NCBI GenBank assembly: GCA_900554485.1
Contig: USHO01000006.1
Location: forward strand, 1 to 26,518
From: an uncultured Eubacteriales bacterium
Lineage (GTDB): Bacteria > Bacillota > Clostridia > Christensenellales > Borkfalkiaceae
Reading direction: 5' to 3'
Length of the DNA stretch: 26,518 bases
Under the pieces are notes generated by a model, which saw only the letters and a list, made by a program, of their open reading frames with translations, ran no database searches and had not been told where the DNA came from. Made by a program: the position numbers and the translations under genes. How positions within the stretch are numbered: position 1 is the stretch's first letter; each line of letters starts with the position of its first letter. Shown here one piece after another: positions 1 to 8,480 of the stretch.

Positions 1-1
1 T

Positions 2-1579
2 CAGGCACTCGTAACCGCAGGCGAGGCAGACGCATATTCCGAAATGCGCTATTCGCTCGACAATAAGACGTTCTCTGCCGACGTGCCGACGGCTGCGCTC
101 GCGGGCGAATACACGGTATGGTATAAAGCCGTTGCCCGTATGCCGTTCGACCACGACTCCGAAGTAAAATCGGTAGTCGTCACGATAGCGGAAATCCCCG
201 ACGGCGTAATCACGCTTAAACCCGCGAAGATAACCGAAACGAAGAAAGACGGAAAATGGACTTTCGGCGGAACTTACGATTACAAAGGACTCGGCGAATA
301 CAAGGTCGGCGACGTGCTTACGTTCAGATTCAAGGGTAAAAACATTCCCAACGTGGGATTATTCGTAGATAAAAACGGAGTCAACGCGATAGGCGGCGGC
401 ACGGAAAATACAGGTCTGTTCGTACAGACTTCCGGTCACGGCTGGGCAGAATTCAACAAACGCCTGATCATTGCCGGACCGTATCTCGTAGACGCTGGCG
501 GACCGGAATATTATCCCGGCGCAGCGGGATACCCCGCTTATCGTGAATGGGTAAGCGCGAACTACGAAATGGGCGCAGACCTAAGTTACGAAGTGGGCGG
601 CAAATTCTCGCTTTTCGGTATAGATTTTCTTGACGATAATACCGATTACGTTTACAGAATAACCACGGCGAAGACCGCTTCGGCGGAAACCGTAACGTTG
701 AACTTCACGCTCAACTCCGTGTCGGGCGAAACCGAAACGCAGGTAACGACGTATTCCAAAACCGTAAAGCATTTGCTTCCTTCTCTCGAAAATCGTTTCG
801 CCGTCGCATACGGAACGGGCGATTTAGAAAGCGGCAGGACCATTACTTTCGAAGCGACGATAGAAACGCCCGCCGAAAGCAGCGAACTTACTTTGCAACC
901 CGCAACGATAACCGAAAAGCAAGAAAACGGAACAGTAGTGGGTTATAGCGGAACTTACGACTATAAAGGCCTGGGCGAATATAAAGTCGGCGATACGCTC
1001 GAATTCAAGTTTAAAGGACAAAATATCCCCAACGTAGGTTTGTTCGTGAACAAGAACGGAGTAAATCCGATCGGCGGCGGAGCGGAGAATACGGGTATAT
1101 TCTTACAGACTTCGGGACACGGCGCGGTAACCTATAACAAGCGTTTGTATATAACCGGACCTTATCTCGTAGACGCCGGCGGCGCGGAATATTATTCGTC
1201 GATAAGCGGATTTAAGTATCGCGAGTGGCTTGGATCGAATAAAGAACTCGGCAATGATGTAAGTTACGAGGTTGACGGCGGCAAATTCTCTCATTTCGGT
1301 TTGGAAATGCTTGACGAAAACACCGATTATATTTACAGAATAACCACTTCCGAAACGGGTTCGGCAAGCACGGTTAATATAAGATTTACTTTGCATACGG
1401 TAACGGGCGGCGAAGAAACTTTGGTTTCCGACATAAGCAAGACCGTGGCGCATTTCCAAACGAGTTTGGAAAACCGCTATGCCGTAGTATACGGAACGGG
1501 TGATTTTTACAGCAAGAACGAAAACGTGTATACCGGCAAGACCATTACCTTTAAATGGAATTTACAAAAGGCTGCGTAA
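2..1579 (+). CDS. Repeat-containing extracellular/surface protein, C-terminal part (5' end outside window)
   Basis: The reading frame is open from base 2, so the gene starts upstream; 525 residues are visible. The first ~55 residues resemble a bacterial Ig-like module (motif YTVWYKAVA followed by SEVKSVVVTI). Two long homologous copies of a domain of about 220 residues follow, each carrying TYDYKGLGEYKVGD, NIPNVGLFV, QTSGHG, GPYLVDAGG and SLENR. The protein ends a few residues after the second copy (WNLQKAA), with no LPXTG anchor or C-terminal membrane helix, so any anchoring or export signal must lie in the unseen N-terminal part. The aromatic- and glycine-rich, beta-like composition would suit a carbohydrate-binding or adhesive module, and the next genes are glycosidase-like, but I do not recognise the domain. 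Secretion and glycan binding are inferences. Confidence 0.75.
   Translation, partial: QALVTAGEADAYSEMRYSLDNKTFSADVPTAALAGEYTVWYKAVARMPFDHDSEVKSVVVTIAEIPDGVITLKPAKITETKKDGKWTFGGTYDYKGLGEYKVGDVLTFRFKGKNIPNVGLFVDKNGVNAIGGGTENTGLFVQTSGHGWAEFNKRLIIAGPYLVDAGGPEYYPGAAGYPAYREWVSANYEMGADLSYEVGGKFSLFGIDFLDDNTDYVYRITTAKTASAETVTLNFTLNSVSGETETQVTTYSKTVKHLLPSLENRFAVAYGTGDLESGRTITFEATIETPAESSELTLQPATITEKQENGTVVGYSGTYDYKGLGEYKVGDTLEFKFKGQNIPNVGLFVNKNGVNPIGGGAENTGIFLQTSGHGAVTYNKRLYITGPYLVDAGGAEYYSSISGFKYREWLGSNKELGNDVSYEVDGGKFSHFGLEMLDENTDYIYRITTSETGSASTVNIRFTLHTVTGGEETLVSDISKTVAHFQTSLENRYAVVYGTGDFYSKNENVYTGKTITFKWNLQKAA
209..1560 (+). repeat. Tandem duplication of a ~220-residue domain inside the surface protein
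   Basis: Copy 1 runs from about 209 to 870 and copy 2 from about 884 to 1560. They are clearly homologous along their full length. Shared blocks include GTYDYKGLGEYKVGD, NIPNVGLFV, ENTG, QTSGHG, NKRL, GPYLVDAGG, the NTDY/YRITT block, SKTV and SLENR. The protein copies are closer than the DNA copies, which differ at many third positions, so the duplication is not recent. Confidence 0.85.
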
Positions 1580-1589
1580 AAACAAAATA

Positions 1590-1614
1590 CGCGGGGCGGT
1601 TAAACCGCCCCGCG
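1590..1614 (+). terminator. GC-rich intergenic hairpin without T-tract
   Basis: A perfect 11-bp stem (CGCGGGGCGGT, 1590-1600, pairing with 1604-1614) closes a TAA loop between the surface-protein gene and the next gene. No run of T follows. It may therefore be a weak or factor-dependent terminator, or an mRNA-processing or 3'-end-protecting structure rather than a full intrinsic terminator. Confidence 0.55.
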
Positions 1615-1629
1615 ACTAAAAGGATTATT

Positions 1630-2997
1630 ATGAAAGATAAAGTATTTGTGTTGTACGGATATTCGTCGGGCACAGACGGGACGTATTTTTCCGGTACTCG
1701 GCTGTTCACTCAGAATAAAGATTTCAGAACGGCAGAACAGTACACCTATTACCGCGAATGCGGACTTAACACTTTGTTGCTTGAAGGCAACGACCCGTAT
1801 TACGGCGAGACATGGGCTACAAGTCAGACCAAAAAGAACATGGATACCGCCTATGCGGCGGGCATAAATCGGATAATCGTCTACGATAAAAGAATATTCG
1901 ATTGTTCCGAGGTTCGCGGCGGTCTCATCGGCGAAGGCAAGAGATTTGCGACAGAAAAAGACCTTGAAGATTTTATAGCCTGTTGCATAAAGGACTATAA
2001 AAATCACCCCGCGTTTTACGGTTTTATGCTTGTCGACGAACCCAGATGGTTTCAGATAGAGGCATTGTCTCAGGTCGTAAAGGCGGCAAGAAAGGTCGCG
2101 CCCGATATTTTCATTCAGAACAATATTCTGCCTTTCTACCCGGGGCACGGCAGTCTGTTCGTCGAAAATTACGACGGCACGACTATCGACGACGAGGCGG
2201 TCGCATATAAAAAGTACGTCGAAACCTATCTCGATATGACCGGGATGCCGTATCTTATGTTCGACTCTTACCCCATGCGTCTCGAACCCGAGGCGGGGTA
2301 CTTCATACGGCGCGAACATCTGCAAGGTTTTCAGATTGCGGCGGCGGAAGTCAGAAAGCGTAATCTGAACTTCTATTTCGTCTGTCAGACTCAGGCGTTT
2401 TACGCTCACGACAAAATCGTATACCGCGCTCCGAACGAGGCGGAAATGCTGTGGCAGATCAACTGTGCGCTTGCATTCGGCGTAAAAAGTCTCGGGTATT
2501 TCACTTACTGGAGAAAACAACGCAACAGCGATCTGGAATATTTCGTCGACGGAACGTCTTTCATGACGCAGAACGGCGAAAAAACGCCGCTGTATTTCTC
2601 TATGCAGAAGATACATTCCGCGCTTTCGGGCATATCCGATTATCTGCTTGATTTACGATACGAAGAAAGCGGATATTATACCGATCTGCCCGTGACGGAA
2701 AGTCATATCGAACCTATGGATAAAGGCGATACGGGGCGATTGGCAGACATAAAAGGCGACGGAAAGACTTCGCTTGTCGTTACGCTTTTGCATAACGCGG
2801 TAACGGATGAAAAAGTGCTTTGTCTGTTCAATGCCAACGATCCTCGCGGCAGATTCGGCGAACCCTGCGAAATTTCGGTAAACGTTAAATTCGGCAAGAC
2901 TGTCAGAGCGTTTTCGCTTAAACGTCCCGCAGGCGAACCGATTGACGGCAAGTATTCGCTTTGCGCGGGCGATGCGGTGTTTTTGATTGTTAAATAA
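1630..2997 (+). CDS. Predicted TIM-barrel glycoside hydrolase-like protein, no signal peptide
   Basis: 455 residues. I chose ATG 1630 because AAAAGG lies 7 bases upstream; an in-frame ATG at 1555 sits inside the previous gene and would read through the hairpin. No signal peptide is visible, so the protein is probably cytoplasmic. The pattern fits an (alpha/beta)8 barrel: AYAAGINRIIVYD near residue 75, then HPAFYGFMLVDEP ending at D136-E137-P138, where E137 sits as a clan GH-A acid/base glutamate would after strand 4, then FDSYPMR and FTYWRKQ. The C-terminal part looks like a small beta domain. It is a clear paralogue of the next gene (shared TDGT, YAAGI, MLVDEP, DSYP, TYW). Catalysis is inferred; I cannot assign a GH family or substrate. 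Confidence 0.65.
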   Translation: MKDKVFVLYGYSSGTDGTYFSGTRLFTQNKDFRTAEQYTYYRECGLNTLLLEGNDPYYGETWATSQTKKNMDTAYAAGINRIIVYDKRIFDCSEVRGGLIGEGKRFATEKDLEDFIACCIKDYKNHPAFYGFMLVDEPRWFQIEALSQVVKAARKVAPDIFIQNNILPFYPGHGSLFVENYDGTTIDDEAVAYKKYVETYLDMTGMPYLMFDSYPMRLEPEAGYFIRREHLQGFQIAAAEVRKRNLNFYFVCQTQAFYAHDKIVYRAPNEAEMLWQINCALAFGVKSLGYFTYWRKQRNSDLEYFVDGTSFMTQNGEKTPLYFSMQKIHSALSGISDYLLDLRYEESGYYTDLPVTESHIEPMDKGDTGRLADIKGDGKTSLVVTLLHNAVTDEKVLCLFNANDPRGRFGEPCEISVNVKFGKTVRAFSLKRPAGEPIDGKYSLCAGDAVFLIVK

Positions 2998-3008
2998 GGA
3001 GAGCAAGC

Positions 3009-4559
3009 GTGAAAAAATTATCTAAATTTACGGCTTTTGCGCTCGTTGCCGCCACCGCGCTTTCGGTGGCGTTAAGCGGGTGTAAAAGTAAAGACAATTC
3101 CGTCGACCTTTCCGGCGCGCCCGATTATTCTTCGTACGACGGCGAGTTTCTGACGTACGGCTATACGGGACCGACCGACGGAACATGGTTCCGCGACGAC
3201 GAACAGTATAATACGGGCGAAGATTACCGTACCGAAGAAAGATACCGCGAATATAAAGAGGCGGGGTTCAATACTCTTCTGATACAGGGTAACGAACCGT
3301 ATAAGGGCGAAAACTTTGAAACCAGCGTGCTTAAACGCACGATGGACAGGGCGTATGCCGCCGGGATAACCCGTATCATCGTTTACGATTCTCGTCTGGA
3401 TGCGCTTTCGGCGTCCGTAAAGCCGCTGGTCGGCGAGGGGTTGCAGTTTGAGACCGAAGACGATATGGTCGAATATATCCGCACTTGTCTCGAACCTTAT
3501 AAAGATCATCCCGCGTTTTACGGCGTAATGCTGGTCGACGAACCTTTCTGGAATCAGTTGCCGCAAGCCGCGCTCACATATAAGGCGTGCGAAAAGGCTC
3601 TGGACGGAATTTACGTTCAACTCAATCTTCTGCCGCTCGATTCTACGGCGTCAAGCGGAAGGTTTCAGGATCCCGACGGTGAATATGCGAGTCTCAACGT
3701 TTACGATCAGTACGAACTCTATTTAAGACAGTTCTGCGAATGGTCGGGTTGCGACCGTATCTGTATGGATTCGTATCCTATCCGTCAGTATACAAAGTCG
3801 GGTGTGGCAAGCGAGTATTACATTCTCGATACGCACCTCAGGAACCTCAGAATACTAAATAAGGTAGCAAAGGAATTCAACTGCAAACTCGACGCCGTGG
3901 CTCAGACTATGGGCATGGGTAAATTGTCGGGCGATACGGTGTACCTTAAAGCCCCCGATAAAAGCGAAATGTACTGGCAGATGAACGCATATATGGGTTT
4001 CGGCATCAAGACGTTTGCGTCGTTTACTTACTGGGCAAAACAACAGAACAGCGTGGATAACGAATTTTACGACGGTTCCGCGTATATAACCCGTAACGGT
4101 CAGCGCACGCAACTGTATTATACGATGCAACAGATACATTCCGAAATGCAGGATTTCGCGCCCGTTTTACTCAACTTCGATTATACGGGAATGCGTTATT
4201 ATTATACCAAACCCACGTCGTATTCGACGTTGCATCTTTCCGCCGCTTTCGGCGCGGACGAAGAACAGGACGAATTCGCCGAATTGAAAGACGTTACCGT
4301 CGGGACTTCGCAGATGGCAATGGTTACCGAACTTAAAGACGAGGCGAACGGGCGTTATATGTATATGCTTATGAACCCGCAGGCTCCGTCCAATGCCAAA
4401 TTCAGCGACGTATCTTTAAGCGCGACGCTCGATTTCGGCAATAATTTCAAAGCGGTGAAAATCTGGTATAAAGGCAAAAGCGAACTCAGACCGCTGGTAA
4501 ACGGAAAAATCGATTTCGACCTATCCGCAGGTTATGCGGTATATGTAATGCCTTATTAA
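3009..4559 (+). CDS. Predicted TIM-barrel glycoside hydrolase-like lipoprotein
   Basis: 516 residues, starting at GTG 3009 with AAGGAG about 8 bases upstream. The N-terminus is a lipoprotein signal: KK, a hydrophobic stretch, then the lipobox LSGC with C25, so the mature protein should be tethered to the outer face of the membrane. The rest parallels the preceding gene: YGYTGPTDGTWF near residue 50, AYAAGITRIIVYD, HPAFYGVMLVDEP with D177-E178, DSYPIR and SFTYWAKQ. E178 is the likely acid/base residue if this is a GH-A type enzyme. The gene starts 11 bases after its paralogue ends, so the two are probably co-transcribed. An extracellular/intracellular enzyme pair acting on one glycan is plausible but not shown. 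No named family is recognised. Confidence 0.68.
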   Translation: MKKLSKFTAFALVAATALSVALSGCKSKDNSVDLSGAPDYSSYDGEFLTYGYTGPTDGTWFRDDEQYNTGEDYRTEERYREYKEAGFNTLLIQGNEPYKGENFETSVLKRTMDRAYAAGITRIIVYDSRLDALSASVKPLVGEGLQFETEDDMVEYIRTCLEPYKDHPAFYGVMLVDEPFWNQLPQAALTYKACEKALDGIYVQLNLLPLDSTASSGRFQDPDGEYASLNVYDQYELYLRQFCEWSGCDRICMDSYPIRQYTKSGVASEYYILDTHLRNLRILNKVAKEFNCKLDAVAQTMGMGKLSGDTVYLKAPDKSEMYWQMNAYMGFGIKTFASFTYWAKQQNSVDNEFYDGSAYITRNGQRTQLYYTMQQIHSEMQDFAPVLLNFDYTGMRYYYTKPTSYSTLHLSAAFGADEEQDEFAELKDVTVGTSQMAMVTELKDEANGRYMYMLMNPQAPSNAKFSDVSLSATLDFGNNFKAVKIWYKGKSELRPLVNGKIDFDLSAGYAVYVMPY

Positions 4560-4565
4560 AACGTT

Positions 4566-6047
4566 ATGTACGAATTGAAACACGTTACGCCCGAATCGGA
4601 GGGGATACCTTCCGACGCCGTCGTAAGATTTATCGATAAAGTTACCGAATACAGAATGAATATCCATTCGTTCGCGTTTATCCGCCGCGGCAACGTCGCG
4701 GCGGAGGCTTATGCCAAACCGTTTTTCGACGAAAACTTTAATCACAGGCTGTATTCATGCAGTAAGTCGTTCGTATCTCTGGCTATAGGTAAACTCGTCA
4801 GAGAAAACAAAGTTAAACTGACCGATAAAATCTGTTCGTACTTCACGGAGTTTGTCGATGAAAATACGGACGAAAAAGTAAAAGAAACCACCATAGAAGA
4901 CATGCTTGAAATGTCGGTTTCTCCGCTTACCGATTCCTACGCTTTGCGTCCGGATTTACCGTGGGCGGAAAGTTTCTTTAAGGTCAGGGGCGTAAAACCG
5001 TCCGGCACCGTTTTCGATTATAATTCGTCGGGGTCTTTCGTCCTCGGCGCGCTGGTGGAAAAATTGACGGGTAAGACGTTTATTGAATATCTTCGTCCCG
5101 AATTCGACGAGATAGGCGTAAGCGGAAATATCCGTTGCGTTACGTCTCCCGACGGGTATGCATGGGGCGCGAGCGGAGTAATCTGCACTCTGCGCGATTT
5201 TGCAAAGGTATGCCTTCTGGTGATGAACAAGGGCGAACATAACGGTAAACGTTTACTGCCGTCCGAATATATCGCGGCGGCAACCTCGAAACGAATAGCG
5301 AATTATACACGGAACGACTATACGCCAAGAAAATCTCGCGGGTACGGTTATCAGTTCTGGATCACTGATAAAGGTTATTCGATGTACGGTATGGGTTCGC
5401 AATACGCGTTTTTCTTCCCCGATAAAGACTTTCTTTTCGTATGTAACGGAGATACGCAGGTAAGCGGCGACGATTTTTGCGGAGAATTCCTCTACGAATG
5501 GGTATCCGAGGTTTATGACCGTATTTCGACCGACAGTCTGCCCGAAAGCAATGCTGCCGATAATCTCGAAAAGCGTATATCGGAGTTCGGTCTGCCGAAA
5601 TCCGACGGCGACGAAGATTCCGATTTTCGTCCTGCGGTCGACGGGGCGGAATATGAATTAGAGCCTAACGATATGGGCATAAAGCGTTTTGCGCTTGAAT
5701 TTTGCGATGACGGCGGAACGTTCGTATATGAAAACAAACGCGGCGTCAAACGCATAAAATTCGGAATGTGTCGCTATGAACGCGGAACGTTTCCCGAAAC
5801 GAATTACTATTCCGAACGGGTTTCCGTTCCGTCCGGCAGGGAATTCGATTGCGTCGCAGCCGCCGAATGGGTTGAGAAAGAAAAACTGCTTATCAGAATT
5901 TACGTTATAGATAACTGTATGGGCAATCTGTTCATAACGCTCGGTTTCAAGGGCGATGATGTCGGAATAGAAATGAATAAACGCGCGGAATTTTTCCTTG
6001 ACGATTACGACGGGTTCGCCTGCGGACACCGCATGAAGAGAGGTTGA
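4566..6047 (+). CDS. Beta-lactamase-fold (class C-like) serine hydrolase
   Basis: 493 residues with no signal peptide. The N-terminal ~320 residues match the beta-lactamase/penicillin-binding fold used by many esterases and amide hydrolases. Visible motifs are S64-C-S-K67 (the S-x-x-K nucleophile and base), Y152-N-S154 in a YNSSG context, and GMGSQ followed by FPDKDFLFVCNGD, in the place of the third family motif. The C-terminal ~150 residues form an extra beta-rich domain. Only 6 bases separate it from the preceding lipoprotein gene and no clear ribosome binding site is seen, so translation may be coupled. Given the glycosidase-like neighbours, deacylation of a sugar or lactone hydrolysis is a reasonable guess; antibiotic resistance is not suggested by the context. 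Confidence 0.8.
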   Translation: MYELKHVTPESEGIPSDAVVRFIDKVTEYRMNIHSFAFIRRGNVAAEAYAKPFFDENFNHRLYSCSKSFVSLAIGKLVRENKVKLTDKICSYFTEFVDENTDEKVKETTIEDMLEMSVSPLTDSYALRPDLPWAESFFKVRGVKPSGTVFDYNSSGSFVLGALVEKLTGKTFIEYLRPEFDEIGVSGNIRCVTSPDGYAWGASGVICTLRDFAKVCLLVMNKGEHNGKRLLPSEYIAAATSKRIANYTRNDYTPRKSRGYGYQFWITDKGYSMYGMGSQYAFFFPDKDFLFVCNGDTQVSGDDFCGEFLYEWVSEVYDRISTDSLPESNAADNLEKRISEFGLPKSDGDEDSDFRPAVDGAEYELEPNDMGIKRFALEFCDDGGTFVYENKRGVKRIKFGMCRYERGTFPETNYYSERVSVPSGREFDCVAAAEWVEKEKLLIRIYVIDNCMGNLFITLGFKGDDVGIEMNKRAEFFLDDYDGFACGHRMKRG

Positions 6048-6056
6048 AACAATAAA

Positions 6057-7439
6057 ATGATAAAAGTATTACAATACGGCGAGGGCAATTTTTTAAGGAC
6101 GTTTGTAGACGTGTATTTCGATACGCTGAATAAAGAGGGATCGGACGAATACGAAGTGAATATCGTAAAGCCCATAACGTTCGGCACGCTCGAAAAGTTT
6201 GAAAAACAGAATAATAAATATCATATCGTTCTGCGCGGCGTTAAAAACGGGAAAGAGGTCGAAGACGTGTATAAAATAGACGTTCTGAACTCTGTTATTT
6301 CGCCGTTCGATAACTACGACGAATATATTTCGCTTGCGAAAGATAAAGATCTGAAGATAATAGTTTCAAACACCACCGAGGCGGGAATATGTTTTAACGC
6401 GGAAGACAAATATGACGGATTCGAGCATATAACTTATCCCGCAAAACTCACGAAGTTTTTGTTCGAGCGTTTCAACAGAGGTCTCGGCGGGGTATATCTT
6501 ATGCCCGTGGAACTCATAGACAATAACGCCGACGAACTCAAAAAGTGCGTAAGTAAATATATCGACCTTTGGAAACTTCCGGAAGAATTCGGGAAGTGGA
6601 ACGATAGCGAAAACTATTATTGCAATACGCTTGTAGACAGAATAGTTTCGGGGTATCCGAAAGACGAAGAGACCAAAGAGCATTTGTATAAACTCGTCGG
6701 AGAAAAAGACGAACTCGTTTCTGTCGGCGAGCCTTTCGGATTTTGGGCGGTAGAGAATAAAGGCGAAATAGGTAAGTATATAAAGAGCGGAAGGCATAAT
6801 ATCGAAGTCGTATTAACGAACGATATAAAGTATTATAAAAAGCGTAAAGTCAGAGTGCTGAACGGCAGTCATACGAATCTTGTTCCCGTAGGGTTGTGGC
6901 AGGGAAAAATTACTGTTTACGACTGTATGACGGATAAGACGTTGTATAAGTTCGTAAACGATACTTTAACGAGCGAAATAATACCGTTCGTTTCGGACGA
7001 TATAGCGGCTACTACGGAATTTGCCGAAAGCGTAAAAGAGAGATTTTTCAATCCGTACTTAAACCACCAATTGACGAGTATAGCCTTGAATTCCATATCC
7101 AAATGGAAAGCGAGAGTATTGCCGTCGTTTAAGGATTATTACGAAAAGTACGGCAAGATCCCCGAGAATTTAACCAAAGGTTTTGCGTGCCTTATGGCGT
7201 TATATAAGATAACGACGAAAGGCGAAGACGGAAAGTATTACGCAAAACTTCCGAGCCGTACCATAGAAATGAAAGACGACGAGAAGTATCTCGAATATTT
7301 TGCAAACGGCGGATGCGTGATTAAGTTCATGCAGGACGATAGCGTCTGGGGCGAAGACCTGACGAAGTATGACGAATTTGCCGCCGCGGTAAAGACGATA
7401 GTCAAAAAACTTAGAAACGGCGAAACGGATATATTGTAA
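6057..7439 (+). CDS. uxaB: Tagaturonate reductase (altronate oxidoreductase), mannitol dehydrogenase family
   Basis: 460 residues, close to the usual UxaB length. The enzyme reduces D-tagaturonate to D-altronate with NADH in the galacturonate branch of hexuronate catabolism, in the cytoplasm. Evidence is the N-terminal nucleotide-binding motif YGEGNFLR (7-14), the family block VSNTTEAGI (103-111), and the catalytic pattern of polyol-specific long-chain dehydrogenases, K264-N269-H272, within KVRVLNGSH. The C-terminal helical domain is complete. It is the last gene of the carbohydrate cluster and is followed by a 17-bp hairpin. No uxaA, uxaC or kdgK lies in the window. A related fructuronate reductase is possible, but the N-terminal and TTEAGI blocks favour UxaB. 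Confidence 0.85.
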   Translation: MIKVLQYGEGNFLRTFVDVYFDTLNKEGSDEYEVNIVKPITFGTLEKFEKQNNKYHIVLRGVKNGKEVEDVYKIDVLNSVISPFDNYDEYISLAKDKDLKIIVSNTTEAGICFNAEDKYDGFEHITYPAKLTKFLFERFNRGLGGVYLMPVELIDNNADELKKCVSKYIDLWKLPEEFGKWNDSENYYCNTLVDRIVSGYPKDEETKEHLYKLVGEKDELVSVGEPFGFWAVENKGEIGKYIKSGRHNIEVVLTNDIKYYKKRKVRVLNGSHTNLVPVGLWQGKITVYDCMTDKTLYKFVNDTLTSEIIPFVSDDIAATTEFAESVKERFFNPYLNHQLTSIALNSISKWKARVLPSFKDYYEKYGKIPENLTKGFACLMALYKITTKGEDGKYYAKLPSRTIEMKDDEKYLEYFANGGCVIKFMQDDSVWGEDLTKYDEFAAAVKTIVKKLRNGETDIL

Positions 7440-7442
7440 AAC

Positions 7443-7481
7443 ACGACAGAGGGCGAGTTGAAATAACTCGCCCTCTGTCGT
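7443..7481 (+). terminator. Strong 17-bp hairpin at the end of the carbohydrate cluster
   Basis: A perfect 17-bp stem (7443-7459 with 7465-7481) closes a 5-base loop just after uxaB. The right arm is followed by ATAAAAG rather than a T-run, so on the + strand it is an imperfect intrinsic terminator. Read on the - strand it is followed by GTTTTA, so it could act weakly in both directions. Confidence 0.6.
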
Positions 7482-7533
7482 ATAAAAGTGCCGAGCCGGT
7501 CGGTTGCTCCGTTTGACGACACGAGAATACGTT

Positions 7534-7574
7534 AAAAAAAGAACTCAGTCAAACCGAAGGGGTTTAACTGAGTT
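7534..7574 (-). terminator. Intrinsic terminator of the tRNA-Thr gene
   Basis: On the - strand a 14-bp stem with one G-T pair (AACTCAGTTAAACC against GGTTTGACTGAGTT, 7542-7574) has a 5-base CCTTC loop. It is followed by a run of seven T (AAAAAAA at 7534-7540 on the + strand). It begins 5 bases past the tRNA 3' end. Confidence 0.93.
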
Positions 7575-7579
7575 GAATA

Positions 7580-7655
<76 letters not shown>

Positions 7656-7670
7656 GTCAAAGCGTATATT

Positions 7671-7699
7671 ATTCTATCATATTAAATTGCAAAAGACAA
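7671..7699 (-). promoter_or_regulatory. Promoter for tRNA-Thr
   Basis: On the - strand: -35 TTGTCT (7694-7699), a 17-base spacer, and -10 TAGAAT (7671-7676). The -10 lies 15 bases before the tRNA 5' end, leaving a short leader for RNase P to remove. Confidence 0.75.
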
Positions 7700-7752
7700 G
7701 TTTTTTCGACCTGTTTTTCAAAAAAAAATTACAAAATATTTTTGTCTATCGA

Positions 7753-7781
7753 TTGAAATACCTATTCGACTGTGTTATACT
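7753..7781 (+). promoter_or_regulatory. Promoter for the deoC-deoD-cdd operon
   Basis: -35 TTGAAA (7753-7758), a 17-base spacer, and -10 TATACT (7776-7781). The predicted start near 7788 leaves a leader of about 33 bases before deoC, containing the ribosome binding site GGAAGG (7805-7810). No obvious operator palindrome overlaps it. Confidence 0.8.
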
Positions 7782-7820
7782 GTTTTTCGGGGCAATTTTG
7801 TTCCGGAAGGTGTTTGAATT

Positions 7821-8480
7821 ATGGATATAAAACAGATTTTATCGTATTGCGACCACACTCTTTTGTCTCAGACCGCGACGTGGGAAGATATAAAACTTAC
7901 GCTTGACGACGCTATGAAGTATCATACCGCCTCTGCGTGTATTCCTCCGTCATACGTCGCGCGCGCAAAAAAATATACGGGCGACAAATTGAAGATTTGC
8001 ACCGTGATAGGATTCCCTAACGGGTACAATACCACCGCGACAAAAGTTTTTGAAACTAAGGACGCCCTGAATAACGGTGCGGACGAGATCGATATGGTAA
8101 TAAACATCGGCGAACTCAAAGCCGGTAATTACGATTTCGTCAAAAACGAAATATCCGAAATCAAAGCCGCATGCGGAGATAAAATACTTAAAGTAATAAT
8201 CGAAACATGCCTTCTGACCGACGACGAGAAAAAGATTTGTTGCAGACTCGTCGGCGAGGCGAAAGCCGACTTTATAAAGACTTCCACCGGTTTTTCGACT
8301 GCGGGCGCGACGCGCGAAGACGTGAAACTCTTCAGAGAGAATGTCGCCGCGGGCGTAAAAATCAAGGCTGCGGGAGGAATAAAAACAATAAAAGACGCCG
8401 AAGATTTTATCGCGCTCGGCGCGACGAGACTCGGAACGTCAAGAATAGTAAAACTTGTTAAGGAGAGCGAAGAGAAATGA
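7821..8480 (+). CDS. deoC: Deoxyribose-phosphate aldolase
   Basis: 219 residues, normal for the family. It cleaves 2-deoxyribose-5-phosphate to glyceraldehyde-3-phosphate and acetaldehyde, the final step of deoxynucleoside catabolism in the cytoplasm. All class I aldolase residues are present: the Schiff-base lysine K153 in FIKTSTGF, the second lysine K182 in KIKAAGG, and D91 in EIDMVINIG. The N-terminal DHTLL motif is also typical. It is the first gene of the salvage operon, with its own promoter, and its stop overlaps the deoD start in an ATGA arrangement, indicating translational coupling. Confidence 0.97.
   Translation: MDIKQILSYCDHTLLSQTATWEDIKLTLDDAMKYHTASACIPPSYVARAKKYTGDKLKICTVIGFPNGYNTTATKVFETKDALNNGADEIDMVINIGELKAGNYDFVKNEISEIKAACGDKILKVIIETCLLTDDEKKICCRLVGEAKADFIKTSTGFSTAGATREDVKLFRENVAAGVKIKAAGGIKTIKDAEDFIALGATRLGTSRIVKLVKESEEK

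Noticed and set aside
1600..2616. A 338-codon open frame on the - strand opposite the first glycosidase-like gene
   Set aside because: Low-complexity, Arg/Phe/Val-rich product with no recognisable domain, and the + strand gene has a ribosome binding site and a conserved paralogue.
4566..6047. A beta-lactamase resistance gene
   Set aside because: There is no signal peptide, the protein is far longer than true beta-lactamases, and it sits in a carbohydrate cluster; only the fold is shared.
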